NCBI RefSeq assembly: GCF_042654245.1 | Contig: NZ_JBHSGI010000024.1 | Location: forward strand, 674,494-738,493 | Direction: 5' to 3' | From: Seohaeicola_A nanhaiensis | GTDB taxonomy: Bacteria > Pseudomonadota > Alphaproteobacteria > Rhodobacterales > Rhodobacteraceae | Length of the DNA: 64,000 nucleotides | Part shown: positions 1-9,812 of the stretch, in pieces | Layout of the letters: each line of letters opens with the position of its first letter | Numbering within the stretch: the stretch's first letter is position 1 | Translations under genes and position numbers: made by a program | The notes under the pieces: model-generated | Database searches by the model: none | Told to the model about the DNA's origin: nothing | The model's input: only the letters and a program-made list of their open reading frames with translations

Positions 1-22
1 CGAAATACACTTCGGTCGCCGC

Positions 23-1363
23 ATGATCCCGCCCAAGCCGGAGTCGCGGGCCGACAAGGTGTCGCTCTGGCGCTATCTGCGGCTGTTCCGGGCGGATATC
101 CTGTCGGCGCAGCCCGAGCGGCTCTACCGGGCCTGGATGGCCGAGTTCCGAACGCCGTTCTTTCGCAGCTATCTGCTGAACCAGCCGGATCTCGTGGCGG
201 AGGTGCTGAAGCGGCGGCCCGATGACTTCCCGAAATCGGACCGGGTGGGTGAGGGGTTGCGGCCCTTGCTCGGCAATTCTGTGTTCCTGACCAACGGCGC
301 GACCTGGAAGCGGCAGCGGCGGATCATCGACCCGGCGTTCGAGGGCGGGCGGCTGCGCGATACCTTTCCGGCGATGGCGGCGGCCGGGCAGGCGGCGGTG
401 GCCCGGCTGGCGCCGGGCGAGACCGAGATCGAGGCGGTGACGAGCCATGTCGCGGCGGATGTGATCTTTCGCACACTGTTCTCGCTGCCGATCGAGGCGC
501 CGGTGGCGGCGGCGGTCTTCGCGCGGTTTCGCGACTATCAGCGCAGCCAGCCGATCCTGAACCTGGCGGCCTTTCTGCCGCTGCCGCGCTGGATGCCGCG
601 GTTCCATCGCCGGGCGACCAGGGCGGCGGCGAGCGATATCCGGCGGCTGATCGGCGAGATGGTGGCGACGCGGGCGGCGGAGATCGCGGCGGGTACCGCG
701 CCCGACGATCTGGCGACCAAGATCATGACGACGCCCGACCCCGAGACCGGGGAGCGCTTTGACGCGGCCGAGATGGTCGACCAAGTGGCGATCTTCTTTC
801 TGGCGGGGCATGAGACCAGCGCCTCGGCGCTCGCCTGGGCGCTCTATCTGCTGGCGCTTTCCCCGGAGTGGCAGGACCGGGTGGCCGCGGAGGCCGCGGG
901 GTATGACGGCAGTTTCGCGGGGCTGTCGCGGCTGCGGGTGACGCGCGACGTGTTCCGCGAGGCGCTGCGGCTTTATCCGCCGGTGCCGATGATGGTGCGC
1001 GAGGCGACCGGGGACGAGCGGTTCCGCGAGCGGGCGGTGCGAACGGGGGCGCAGCTGGTGCTCAGCCCCTGGCATCTGCACCGCCACGCGCGGCTTTGGG
1101 AGGATCCCGACGGCTTTGACCCGGACCGCTGGCAGAGCGAGAATGGCCGGGCCTGCGCGCGCGAGGCTTTCATCCCCTTTTCGGCCGGGGCGCGGGTCTG
1201 TCCGGGGGCGGGGTTTGCGATGATCGAGGGGCCGCTGCTGCTGGCGCTGCTGGTGCGGAGCTATCGCTTTGCCCCGGTCGCGGGGCGTGATCCGGTGCCG
1301 GTGGCGCATCTGACGGTGCGGGCGCAGGACGGGATCTGGTTGAAGGTCGCTGAGCGAGCGTGA
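23..1363 (+). CDS. Cytochrome P450 monooxygenase
   Basis: A 446-residue haem-thiolate monooxygenase. The I-helix oxygen-activation motif AGHETSA is near residue 260, the K-helix ExxR (EALR) is at 313-316, and the haem-ligand loop FSAGARVCPG places the proximal cysteine at about residue 393. There is no membrane anchor, so it should be cytosolic and use separate redox partners; none is encoded nearby. The length is normal for a bacterial class I P450. Only 22 bases precede the ATG and they contain no in-frame stop, but the N-terminus begins like other complete family members, so this start is probably right. The substrate cannot be told from sequence; a fatty acid or terpenoid is possible. A double hairpin follows the stop. 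Confidence 0.93.
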   Translation: MIPPKPESRADKVSLWRYLRLFRADILSAQPERLYRAWMAEFRTPFFRSYLLNQPDLVAEVLKRRPDDFPKSDRVGEGLRPLLGNSVFLTNGATWKRQRRIIDPAFEGGRLRDTFPAMAAAGQAAVARLAPGETEIEAVTSHVAADVIFRTLFSLPIEAPVAAAVFARFRDYQRSQPILNLAAFLPLPRWMPRFHRRATRAAASDIRRLIGEMVATRAAEIAAGTAPDDLATKIMTTPDPETGERFDAAEMVDQVAIFFLAGHETSASALAWALYLLALSPEWQDRVAAEAAGYDGSFAGLSRLRVTRDVFREALRLYPPVPMMVREATGDERFRERAVRTGAQLVLSPWHLHRHARLWEDPDGFDPDRWQSENGRACAREAFIPFSAGARVCPGAGFAMIEGPLLLALLVRSYRFAPVAGRDPVPVAHLTVRAQDGIWLKVAERA

Positions 1364-1364
1364 T

Positions 1365-1411
1365 CCAAGACTTTCCTAAAAAGTCTTGGCAATAGTTTCC
1401 GGGAAACTTTT
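1365..1411. terminator. Double-hairpin terminator between convergent genes
   Basis: Two hairpins lie between the P450 gene and the convergent small gene. The first has perfect 10-bp arms (CCAAGACTTT at 1365-1374 with AAAGTCTTGG at 1380-1389, 5-nt loop). The second has 6-bp arms (AGTTTC 1394-1399, GAAACT 1403-1408) and runs into a short T tract, as in a Rho-independent terminator of the P450 transcript. The symmetric first hairpin could act in both directions. Confidence 0.75.
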
Positions 1412-1414
1412 GCC

Positions 1415-1645
1415 CTAGCACAGGACGCGGATGGGGTCGTTGTTGCAGCAGACGACGATCTGGTCGCCGTTCTGGATCGCGTGATAGCCGCGCCGACGGA
1501 TCTCGACCTCGAAAGCGGCGCGGCCGACGACGAGTTCGACGGCACGGGTGCTGCGCCGGACCACGCCATCCTGGCGCGCGGCCTTGGCGTCGAACAGACG
1601 CTGCATCCAGATGGCGGGCGGCAGGAAGCGTCGGGTTTCGGTCAT
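1415..1645 (-). CDS. Small conserved hypothetical protein (76 aa)
   Basis: A 76-residue soluble protein without signal peptide or membrane segment. It has the layout of a small protein common in Rhodobacteraceae: an N-terminal RRFLPPAIWMQRLFDAK stretch, a VVRRSTR segment, an RRGYHA motif, and a C-terminal strand with a CCN motif. Similar proteins are sometimes labelled phosphoribosylanthranilate isomerase, but this one is far too short to be that TIM-barrel enzyme and should not be read as one. It is convergent with the P450 gene and lies downstream of the DUF4169-like/RHH pair on the same strand. Function unknown. Confidence 0.7.
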   Translation of the reverse strand: MTETRRFLPPAIWMQRLFDAKAARQDGVVRRSTRAVELVVGRAAFEVEIRRRGYHAIQNGDQIVVCCNNDPIRVLC

Positions 1646-1679
1646 GCCCGATCATCGCCCGGTTGAGCTTGAGAATCCG

Positions 1680-1892
1680 TTAACCGCGGTAGTGTCGCAG
1701 CACGAAAAGCCGGATTGCCGAGGCGAGGCCGGTGTCGGGATCGCGGCTGGCGTCGATTTCGGCGGCGAGCGCGTTGAGCGCGATGTCGCGGATCTGGGCG
1801 ATCTCGCGGAAGGCCGCCCAGAACTCGGGTTCCAGGCTGACGCTGGTGCGGTGTCCGCTGAGGGTCAGCGAATGCTTGGCCGGGCGGCTCAT
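1680..1892 (-). CDS. Ribbon-helix-helix domain protein (70 aa)
   Basis: A 70-residue protein with a ribbon-helix-helix-type core: the strand RTSVSLEPEFW is followed by two helices (AAFREIAQIRDIALNALAAEI and a C-terminal helix). Such proteins normally dimerise and insert the paired strand into the DNA major groove, so it is probably a small DNA-binding regulator. The open frame runs much further upstream, but the ATG at 1892 is preferred because it overlaps the stop of the upstream 58-residue gene as ATGA, a sign of translational coupling, and because the upstream part reads as low-complexity shadow sequence. Confidence 0.8.
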   Translation of the reverse strand: MSRPAKHSLTLSGHRTSVSLEPEFWAAFREIAQIRDIALNALAAEIDASRDPDTGLASAIRLFVLRHYRG

Positions 1893-2065
1893 GTCTCGCG
1901 CTTGTGGCCGTCGAGGTCGCGGCGGTCCTTCTCCTTGCGGGCGGTTTCCAGATCGCGCTCGGACTTTGTGCGGCCGAATTTGGCGGCATTTGCGTCGCCC
2001 TGAGCCCGCTTTTCGGCGCGGGCCTTCTGCTTGCGGAACTGGTTGAGGTTGGTGATGCCGGTCAT
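1889..2065 (-). CDS. DUF4169-like small protein (58 aa)
   Basis: A 58-residue, highly charged and mostly helical protein beginning MTGITNLNQFRKQKARAEK and rich in Lys, Arg and Glu throughout. It matches the character of the short DUF4169 proteins of Rhodobacteraceae (N-terminal NLNxFRK motif). A good ATG and an upstream GGAG-like element (near 2071) support it. Its stop overlaps the start of the ribbon-helix-helix gene by four bases, so the two are probably translated together. Function unknown; a nucleic-acid or partner-protein role is only a guess from charge. Confidence 0.78.
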   Translation of the reverse strand: MTGITNLNQFRKQKARAEKRAQGDANAAKFGRTKSERDLETARKEKDRRDLDGHKRET

Positions 2066-2119
2066 GGAATGCTCCCGCTTGGGGCGAAGGTGCCATTGTT
2101 CCCCGCCGCAGACAAGCGG

Positions 2120-3103
2120 TCACAGGGAGAGGATGGCGGTGTCGAGCAGATCGGCGAGGTCGCCGAAATAGCCCTCGGACCGGGCCGGCCGGGTGGGGTC
2201 GGAGGTGATCGCCACCGCCAGTTGGCGCGCGGGGTGGAAGGCGATGACCTGGCCCCCGTAGCCGCGTGCGATGGCGAAGCCGGAGAGGCTGAGGAACCAG
2301 CCGTAGCCGTAGTCCAGTCCGGAATAGGGCGAGCGGGTCAGCGGTTGCGTGGACTGGCGCAGCCAGTTCAACGGAATGACCTGATCGCCGTCGAACCGCC
2401 CTCCGTCGCAGAGAACCTGGGCGAGGCGCAGCATGGCGGTCGGCGCGAGCGCCATCTCGTTGCCGCCGAGGTAGTAGCCCTGCGGGTCGCGGGTCCAGGC
2501 GGGGATGTCGATGCCCAGCGGACGGCCGAGGCGTTCGCGGGCCTGGGTCAGGAGGGACTTGCCGGTGGCGACGGTCAGCGCGGCGCCGAGGACATGGGTG
2601 GAGCCGGTGGAATAGAGCATCCGGCCGCCGGGCGTGGCGACGAGGGGGCGCGAGAGGGCATAGGCGGTCCAGTTGGGCGCGCTGACCCAGGCGCCGTAGT
2701 TCGGACCCGACGTGGGTTCGAGCCCTGCGCGCAGGCTGGCGAGGTCGCCGAGCGTGATGCGACGGACGGCTGGATCGGCGGTGGCGGGGATGAGGGCGGG
2801 GGCGACATCGCCCAGCGTGGCGTCGAGGCCCGTGACTTCGTTGCGCGCGATCGCGGCGCCGAGCAGCAGCGCGACGATGCTTTTCGAGCAGGATTTGATG
2901 TTGGCCGGACGGTCGAGACCCGGGCCCCGGAAGGCCTCGGCGAAGACGGTCTCGCCGTTCTTTGAGACCAGAAGCGAGTGCAGCTGTTCGAACTGCGCGC
3001 CGGCTGCGCGCAAGGCAGAGGGGGCATCGGCCCGCGAGGGTCGGACGAAGGGGATGGCGAGGGAGGTGGCGAGCAGGTGGCGACGTGTCAGCATCTGTCG
3101 CAA
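2120..3103 (-). CDS. Serine beta-lactamase-fold hydrolase, exported
   Basis: A 327-residue protein of the class C beta-lactamase/DD-peptidase/esterase fold. The nucleophile motif SxxK is S71-C-S-K74, a YSTGS element near residue 164 fits the second motif (YxN/S type), and GYGGQ near the C-terminus matches the KTG-like third motif. The N-terminus has twin arginines followed by a hydrophobic stretch (TRRHLLATSLAIPF), suggesting Tat export. Met4 may be the true start. It sits downstream of fumC on the same strand but a strong hairpin separates them, so it is probably expressed independently. The substrate (beta-lactam, peptide or ester) cannot be deduced. Confidence 0.88.
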   Translation of the reverse strand: MRQMLTRRHLLATSLAIPFVRPSRADAPSALRAAGAQFEQLHSLLVSKNGETVFAEAFRGPGLDRPANIKSCSKSIVALLLGAAIARNEVTGLDATLGDVAPALIPATADPAVRRITLGDLASLRAGLEPTSGPNYGAWVSAPNWTAYALSRPLVATPGGRMLYSTGSTHVLGAALTVATGKSLLTQARERLGRPLGIDIPAWTRDPQGYYLGGNEMALAPTAMLRLAQVLCDGGRFDGDQVIPLNWLRQSTQPLTRSPYSGLDYGYGWFLSLSGFAIARGYGGQVIAFHPARQLAVAITSDPTRPARSEGYFGDLADLLDTAILSL

Positions 3104-3113
3104 ATGGCGTGCT

Positions 3114-3138
3114 GCCGGCGCGTCGTCAACGCGCCGGC
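3114..3138 (-). terminator. Stem-loop downstream of fumC
   Basis: Perfect 9-bp GC stem, GCCGGCGCG at 3114-3122 with CGCGCCGGC at 3130-3138 and a 7-nt loop, about 25 nt after the fumC stop. There is no U tract, so it may stall polymerase or protect the mRNA end rather than act as a classical intrinsic terminator. Confidence 0.5.
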
Positions 3139-3160
3139 GATCACGAATGCGCGGACTGGC

Positions 3161-4555
<1,395 letters not shown>

Positions 4556-4721
4556 GACGGACTCCGGTTCTGAACTGCTGTCGCCCTGCGGTCTACCGGC
4601 CTGCGCCCCGCGGTGCAATTGTCCAGTTGCGCGCAGCATCGCGGAAAGGTCAGTTGCCGCAGGGGCCGGCCTTGACTAGGGTGGGCGCGCACCCCTTTGT
4701 CCGGGGGAAAGGGAGCCTGCC

Positions 4722-5255
4722 GTGGTGGTCTTGCGTCGTCTGTTCTTCGTCACTTTCGCGCTGGCGCTGAGCTGCGCCACGCTGGCCCAGGCGCAGGTCG
4801 CGCGGTTTGTGGGCGACTATTCCGGCACCGCCGAAGTGCCGACCCATGACGGCGCCACCGCCCAGCGCGACATGAGCGTGTCGATCCGGCAGGGGAAGGA
4901 CAGTTTTTCGGTGACCTGGAGCTCGACCACTTATCGGGACGGCAAGGGCAAGCAGAAGACCTATCAGATCACGTTCGTGCCGACCGACCGGGACAATGTC
5001 TTTGCCGCGGCGATGACGCGGAACGTTTTCGGGCATGAGGTGCCGCTCGATCCGATGAAGGGCGAGCCGTATGTCTGGGCGCGGATCATGGGGGATACGC
5101 TGACGGTCTATTCGCTGTTCGTCGACGAGACCGGCGGGTTCGAGATTCAGCAGTTCGACCGCAGGCTGGTGTCCGAGGGGCTGGAGCTGACCTTTACCGC
5201 GCTGAGCGACACGACCAAGCGGCGGTCGGTCTCGACGGTGTTGCAGCGCCAGTAG
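4722..5255 (+). CDS. Secreted hypothetical protein
   Basis: A 177-residue protein with a clear Sec signal peptide (VVLRRLFFVTFALALSCATL, Ala-Gln-Ala cleavage region near residue 25). The mature part reads as a beta-rich domain alternating polar and aromatic strands, with no recognised catalytic motif and no lipobox. It starts with GTG preceded by AAAGGGAG at good spacing. It is divergent from fumC and convergent with sspB, with only 18 nt to the latter. I do not recognise the family. Confidence 0.8.
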   Translation: MVVLRRLFFVTFALALSCATLAQAQVARFVGDYSGTAEVPTHDGATAQRDMSVSIRQGKDSFSVTWSSTTYRDGKGKQKTYQITFVPTDRDNVFAAAMTRNVFGHEVPLDPMKGEPYVWARIMGDTLTVYSLFVDETGGFEIQQFDRRLVSEGLELTFTALSDTTKRRSVSTVLQRQ

Positions 5256-5273
5256 GTCGCTGGCGGCCAGTAT

Positions 5274-5747
5274 TTACTTGCGAAAGGTGTCCAGCCGGAC
5301 GACCTGCGCATCGGGCTGGGCCGCAGGTTTTGGGGCGGGGCGTTCCTCGGCCTTGCGGCCTTTCGGTTCGGGCGGGGTGTCGTCGGTGCCGTCTTCGCCG
5401 GCCTCGAAGCGGAGGCCGAATTCGACCGAGGGATCGACGAAGGTGATGATCGAATCGTAGGGGATATAGAGCGGCTCGGGCGCGTTGCCGAAGTTCAGCG
5501 TGATCGAGAAGCCGTCGTCGCCGACCTTCAGGTTGTCGTACCAGTGCTGCATCACCACGGTCATTTCGCCGGGATAGCGGTCGGACAGCCAGTCGGCCAG
5601 TTCCGCATCGGGGTGCGAGGTGTCGAAGGTGATGAAGAAATGGTGTTTGCCGGGCAGGCCGTTGTCGGCCACGTCCTGAAGGACGGTCTTGATCAGCCCG
5701 CGCATGGCGGTGTGCATCAGATTGCCGTAGTCGATCTGCCGAGCCAT
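5274..5747 (-). CDS. sspB: ClpXP adaptor SspB
   Basis: A 157-residue protein of the SspB family in its alphaproteobacterial form. It tethers ssrA-tagged and other substrates to ClpXP in the cytosol. The globular substrate-binding domain covers about residues 1-105 (HHFFITFDTSHPD, MTVVMQHWYDNL and the Phe-Asn core strands). A Pro/Glu/Lys-rich flexible linker follows, then the short C-terminal ClpX-docking peptide VVRLDTFRK, which corresponds to the XB motif. Proximity to fumC is typical for Rhodobacteraceae. Confidence 0.95.
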   Translation of the reverse strand: MARQIDYGNLMHTAMRGLIKTVLQDVADNGLPGKHHFFITFDTSHPDAELADWLSDRYPGEMTVVMQHWYDNLKVGDDGFSITLNFGNAPEPLYIPYDSIITFVDPSVEFGLRFEAGEDGTDDTPPEPKGRKAEERPAPKPAAQPDAQVVRLDTFRK

Positions 5748-5819
5748 TCGTCCATCCTGCCGTACCTGACGCTCAGCATAAGGGATTCGATCAGAAACAA
5801 AAGCCCGTGGGAGGGGGAT

Positions 5820-7073
5820 TCATGCCCAGCCGGCGAGGAGGCCCGCGAGTGCCAGGATTGCCAGCGTTTCCGCCATGCCGCGGCGCAGGCCCAGCAGCAG
5901 GAGCGCGGCCAGCGCGCCGAGGAGCAGGGCGCGGAGGTCGAGGCTGGACCAGTCGGGCAGGGCGAGGTGGAGCGGCCCGGCGTCGAGCAGGCCGACGCGG
6001 ATGAAGGCGACGTGCAGGGCGAACCAGAGCGAGAGGTTGAGGATCACGCCGACGACAGCGGCGGTGATGGCGTTCAGCGCTGCGAAGAGGCGCGGGCGGG
6101 CGGCGATGAGGTCGAGCCAGGGGCTGAACAGGAAGATCCACAGGAAACAGGGGGTGAAGGTGGCCCAGAGCGCGACAGCCCCGGCGGCCAGCGCAAGGCC
6201 CGGCCCGCCACCGATCTGACCGGCGAGCATGGCGACGAATTGCGTGACCAGGATCAGCGGGCCGGGCGTCGTTTCGGCCAGGCCCAGCGCGTCGATCATC
6301 TGGGCGGTGGAGATCCAGCCGTAGTCCTGCACGACGGTCTGGGTCATGTAGCCCAGCACCGCATAGGCGCCGCCGAAGGTGACGACGGCGAGGCGGGCGA
6401 AGAACCAGCCGAGGTCGGCGAGGAAGCTTTGCCCGGCGAGGTCGAGCGCAATCAGCGGGGCGAGCCAGAGGGTCAGCCAGATGGCGAGGGTGGGCAGCGG
6501 GTTGGCGGCTGGCGTGGCGGAGGGGGGCGGTTCGGCCGGTGCGGCGGTGGCGTAGCCCCAGAGCGCGGACAGGGTGACGATCAGCGGGAAGGGCAGGTTG
6601 AAGAGGAACAGTGCGAGGAAGGCCAGCGCGGCGATGACCCAGGCCGAGGGGCGGGTCAGAGACTTGCGCGCGACCTTCAGCAGCGCCTGGAGCACGATGA
6701 CGACCACGGCTGCCTTGATGCCGAGAAAGGCAGCCTGCACCAACGGCAGGGTGCCGAAGGCCGCGTAGGCGGCGACCAGCAGGGCGATGACCACGGCGCC
6801 GGGCAGGACAAAGAGCAGGCCGGCGAGCAGCCCGCCGGGGACGCCGCGCAGGCGCCAGCCCGCGTGGGTGGCAAGCTGCATCGCCTCGGGGCCGGGGAGC
6901 AGCATGCAGAGCGAGAGGGCGCGCAGGTAGGTCTGTTCGTCGAGCCAGGGACGATCGGCGACCAGTTCCTTGTGCATCAGCGCGATCTGGGCGGCGGGGC
7001 CACCAAAGCTGAGCAGTCCGATGCGCCCGAAAACGCGGAGCATGTCGGACCAGGAGGGCGCGGGGGCGGGCAT
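5820..7073 (-). CDS. chrA: Chromate transporter-family membrane protein
   Basis: A 417-residue ChrA-type long-chain protein made of two homologous CHR domains. Each begins with the FGxxGxxSFGG-type motif: FGRIGLLSFGGPAAQ near residue 16 and a divergent copy FFARLAVVTFGGAYAVLGY near 240. About ten to twelve hydrophobic helices are visible. Family members export chromate or transport related oxyanions; the real substrate here is unproven. The open frame extends to 7268, but that extension overlaps the IclR gene and is arginine-rich shadow sequence, so the ATG at 7073 is used. The gene begins 11 nt after the iclR-type gene ends, so they are probably co-transcribed. Confidence 0.88.
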   Translation of the reverse strand: MPAPAPSWSDMLRVFGRIGLLSFGGPAAQIALMHKELVADRPWLDEQTYLRALSLCMLLPGPEAMQLATHAGWRLRGVPGGLLAGLLFVLPGAVVIALLVAAYAAFGTLPLVQAAFLGIKAAVVVIVLQALLKVARKSLTRPSAWVIAALAFLALFLFNLPFPLIVTLSALWGYATAAPAEPPPSATPAANPLPTLAIWLTLWLAPLIALDLAGQSFLADLGWFFARLAVVTFGGAYAVLGYMTQTVVQDYGWISTAQMIDALGLAETTPGPLILVTQFVAMLAGQIGGGPGLALAAGAVALWATFTPCFLWIFLFSPWLDLIAARPRLFAALNAITAAVVGVILNLSLWFALHVAFIRVGLLDAGPLHLALPDWSSLDLRALLLGALAALLLLGLRRGMAETLAILALAGLLAGWA

Positions 7074-7084
7074 GGTGCGGGCGG

Positions 7085-7930
7085 TCAGCGGGGGCCGGTG
7101 CTGAGCGCGGTGATCGCCTGCGCGGCCTTCAGCAGGCGCGGCAGGTGGGTGTCGATCAGAACCTCGCGCGGCAGGCGCGCGGCGTTGCCGCCCAGCGACA
7201 GCGTGTAGAGATCGCCGGTGAGCGGATCGCGCACCGCCACGCCGATGGCGTTGTGATGCGGGTTCCATTCGCCGAAGCTGTCGGAATAGCCCTGCACCGG
7301 CACCCGGGCCAGCGCGGTTTCCAGCGCAGCCTTTCGCGCGGGCCAGTCCTTGCCGTAGAGTTTGGCGAGGCGGGTAAAAAGCTCATCCCGCTCGGCTGCG
7401 TCGGTCGCGGCGAGATAGGCGCGTCCGGGGGCCGAGAGCGCCAGCGGGATGCGCGAGCCGACATTGAGGTTCAGCGCGACGGCGGTGGGTTTACGGATCA
7501 GCTCGACAAACATCATGTCGATGCCGTCGCGCACGCTGAGCGCGACCACGCAGTCGCCGCCAGCCGCCATTTCTTCGAGATGGCCGCGCACGACCTCCGA
7601 AAAGCCGAAGCGCCCGATGGCGGCGAAACCGAGGGTCAGCACCTGGTTGGAAACGGCGTATTTGCCGTATTCGGGCATGTATCGGAGGTAGCCGAGCTTG
7701 GTAAGTGTGCCGAGCAGGCGCGACACGGTGGTCTTGTGCAGGCCGGTGCGCTCGGCAATGGCCTGGGTGCCCAGAACCATGTCCTCGGCCCGGAAGGCGC
7801 GCAGGATCGAGAGGCCCCGCGCCAGCGAGGTGACGAAGGGACGGTCGTCGTTCAGGGCCGCGCTTCCCATGTCCTGACGGGGCCGGCCGCGGCGCTTGGC
7901 GGCCGGAGGGTCGTTGTTCGTATCGCTCAT
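7085..7930 (-). CDS. IclR-family transcriptional regulator
   Basis: A 281-residue regulator. A basic tail (AKRRGRPRQ) precedes an N-terminal winged helix-turn-helix at about residues 34-95 (RGLSILRAF ... LHKTTVSRLLGTLTKLGYL). It is followed by the GAF-like IclR effector domain at about 105-270 with the usual LSAPGRAYLA segment. It lies between the ThDP enzyme gene and the chromate-type transporter, all on one strand, so it most likely controls this catabolic block. A 43-nt imperfect palindrome just upstream of the start could be its autoregulatory operator. The ligand is unknown. Confidence 0.93.
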   Translation of the reverse strand: MSDTNNDPPAAKRRGRPRQDMGSAALNDDRPFVTSLARGLSILRAFRAEDMVLGTQAIAERTGLHKTTVSRLLGTLTKLGYLRYMPEYGKYAVSNQVLTLGFAAIGRFGFSEVVRGHLEEMAAGGDCVVALSVRDGIDMMFVELIRKPTAVALNLNVGSRIPLALSAPGRAYLAATDAAERDELFTRLAKLYGKDWPARKAALETALARVPVQGYSDSFGEWNPHHNAIGVAVRDPLTGDLYTLSLGGNAARLPREVLIDTHLPRLLKAAQAITALSTGPR

Positions 7931-7945
7931 GCGGCGATCATAGAC

Positions 7946-7988
7946 GATCCGGAATCGACTGTCTTTGGCATTCGGTCGAGTCCGGATC
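7946..7988. promoter_or_regulatory. 43-nt palindrome between the ThDP gene and iclR-type gene
   Basis: GATCCGGA at 7946-7953 pairs with TCCGGATC at 7981-7988. After one mismatch, TCGAC 7955-7959 pairs with GTCGA 7975-7979, leaving a 15-nt centre. It fills most of the 63-nt gap between the upstream stop and the regulator start. It could be an IclR operator or an mRNA hairpin that separates the two messages. There is no U tract. Confidence 0.5.
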
Positions 7989-7993
7989 GGGGA

Positions 7994-9703
7994 TCACTTG
8001 ACCGAGGAGGGCGGCAGGTCGCCATAGTCCGAGCAATCCCGGTGACTTGCGGCGGGATCGACCTTGACGTCGATGACCACCGGGCCGCCGCGGGCATGGC
8101 CTTCGCGGATGGCGTCGCCGATCTGGTCGGCTTCGGTCACGGTGATGCCGGAGCCGCCCAGCCCCTCGGCCACCTTGGTGAAATCGTGGTCCTTGAAGTC
8201 GACCCCGATGGCCTGATTGCCGAGGTTGTCGCGCACCATGCCGAGGCCGGCGTTGTTGGCGACGAGATAGACCACGTCGATGCCCTGTTCGGCGGCGGTG
8301 GCCACCGCGTCCATCGTCATCACGAAGCCGCCGTCGCCGATGACGCCGGTCACGCGTCGGTCGGGGCAGGTGATCTTGGCGCCGGTGGCGGCTGGCGTGC
8401 TCCACCCCATGCCGCCGATGCCGCCGGGGGCGACCAGCTGGTGCGGATGGCGCAGCGGCAGGCGCGAGGTGGCCCAGATGCGGTTGGTCCCGGCGTCGAG
8501 CGTCAGCAGGTCCTGCGGTTCGAGGAAGTCGCCAAGTGCGCGCATGATGTCGGCGTAATGGACGGTGCCGGGGCGGGTGTCGTAGTGGGGCAGGACGCCG
8601 TAGTCGTTGCCGGTCTTCAGCGCGGCGATGTGCTGGATGCGCTGGTCGCGGGCGCTGGCGGGCGCGGCGTCGGTGGTCAGCAGGAAGTCGACGACATCGG
8701 CGACATCGGCGGTGACCGCCTGATCCACCGGAAGCACCCAGCCGGCATTCAGCGGGTCGATGTCGACCTGGATGATGGTCTGGTCGCCGGGCCGCATCAT
8801 CTGCGCGTCGCGGAAGCGGGTGTATTCGGGGCCGAGGCTGCACCCGAGGACGAGGATCACGTCCGCCGACTGCACCATCCGGTTGGCGGCGGCCGAGGCC
8901 CAGGTGCCCATCATGCCCACGGCGATGGCGCTGGTCTCGTCGATGGTGCCCTTGCCGTGATAGCTGGAGGCGACGGCGATGCCGTCACGTTCGGCCAGTT
9001 GCTGGAGACGCGCGCCCGAGCGGCTCATGTAGATGCCGTTGCCGACGATGATGACCGGGTTCTTCGCGCCCTTCAGCGCGGCGGCGATCTTTTCGAGGGC
9101 CGCGCGGTTCGGCACCATCGGGGTGCTGCGCAGGTAGCCTTCGGTCGGGTAGAGCGTGGCGCGGGTGGCTTCGGGCACCTCCTGCTTGATGATGTTGGTG
9201 CGCATCAGCATGGCGGCCGGGCCCTGGCGGGGGGTCATCGCGTGCTTGATCGCCAGCTGGGTACCATAGATCGCCTCGGCCGGGGTGGTGGCGTAGGTGG
9301 CGTATTTCGTCATGGTCTTCAGCACGGCAAAGGCGTCACCCGCGCCATAGTCGCCCGTCATCGTCTGGTAGACGCCATATTGCGCGAAGCCGTCGTAGCA
9401 GGAGGTGTCGGTCATGATGACCATGGGGGTCGAGGAGAAATAGGCCTCGAGTATGCCGAAGGCGCCGGTGCTGGTGGCGAAGGGGCCCTGGGCCATCAGC
9501 AGGCCGGGTCTGCCGGTCAGCTTGCCGGCAACCTGGGCCATGACCGAGGCGCATTGCTCGGAGCGGGCGAGCACCAGTTCGAATTCGTCCTTGCGGTCGA
9601 AGAAGGCCGGCAGCGACCAGGTGATGCCGAGCCCGGGCAGGGTGAAGCCGCGGGTGATGCCCGCTTCGATAAAGGTCTTGATGACCCCTTCGTTGGTTTT
9701 CAT
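7994..9703 (-). CDS. ThDP-dependent enzyme, acetolactate synthase-like
   Basis: A 569-residue enzyme of the acetolactate synthase/benzoylformate decarboxylase superfamily. The order is ThDP pyrimidine-binding domain (catalytic Glu49 in ARSEQCA), central domain (about 195-330), and pyrophosphate-binding domain with the GDGG...NN motif near residue 450. It lacks the context of a biosynthetic ilvBN pair and lies among an IclR regulator and a TRAP transporter. A catabolic role is therefore more likely: a decarboxylase, carboligase, or C-C lyase acting on a 2-oxo acid. The start is preceded by GAGGAGG at good spacing. It is only a distant paralogue of the second ThDP enzyme at 36.8-38.5 kb, judging by their different motif regions. 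Confidence 0.88.
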   Translation of the reverse strand: MKTNEGVIKTFIEAGITRGFTLPGLGITWSLPAFFDRKDEFELVLARSEQCASVMAQVAGKLTGRPGLLMAQGPFATSTGAFGILEAYFSSTPMVIMTDTSCYDGFAQYGVYQTMTGDYGAGDAFAVLKTMTKYATYATTPAEAIYGTQLAIKHAMTPRQGPAAMLMRTNIIKQEVPEATRATLYPTEGYLRSTPMVPNRAALEKIAAALKGAKNPVIIVGNGIYMSRSGARLQQLAERDGIAVASSYHGKGTIDETSAIAVGMMGTWASAAANRMVQSADVILVLGCSLGPEYTRFRDAQMMRPGDQTIIQVDIDPLNAGWVLPVDQAVTADVADVVDFLLTTDAAPASARDQRIQHIAALKTGNDYGVLPHYDTRPGTVHYADIMRALGDFLEPQDLLTLDAGTNRIWATSRLPLRHPHQLVAPGGIGGMGWSTPAATGAKITCPDRRVTGVIGDGGFVMTMDAVATAAEQGIDVVYLVANNAGLGMVRDNLGNQAIGVDFKDHDFTKVAEGLGGSGITVTEADQIGDAIREGHARGGPVVIDVKVDPAASHRDCSDYGDLPPSSVK

Positions 9704-9812
9704 CGGAATCCTCCTCGTATCCTTGGCCGCAGGGTAATGCGGGTCAATAATTCCGGCAAGTGCAATTAAATACCGTTATGCGAATTTTTCAGAAAAGGCG
9801 CAACAGGGCGCT

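Noticed and set aside
5544..9769. Long plus-strand open frames (hundreds of codons) opposite sspB, chrA, iclR-type and ThDP genes
   Set aside because: Low-complexity composition, no start signals, and complete overlap with genes that have clear motifs.
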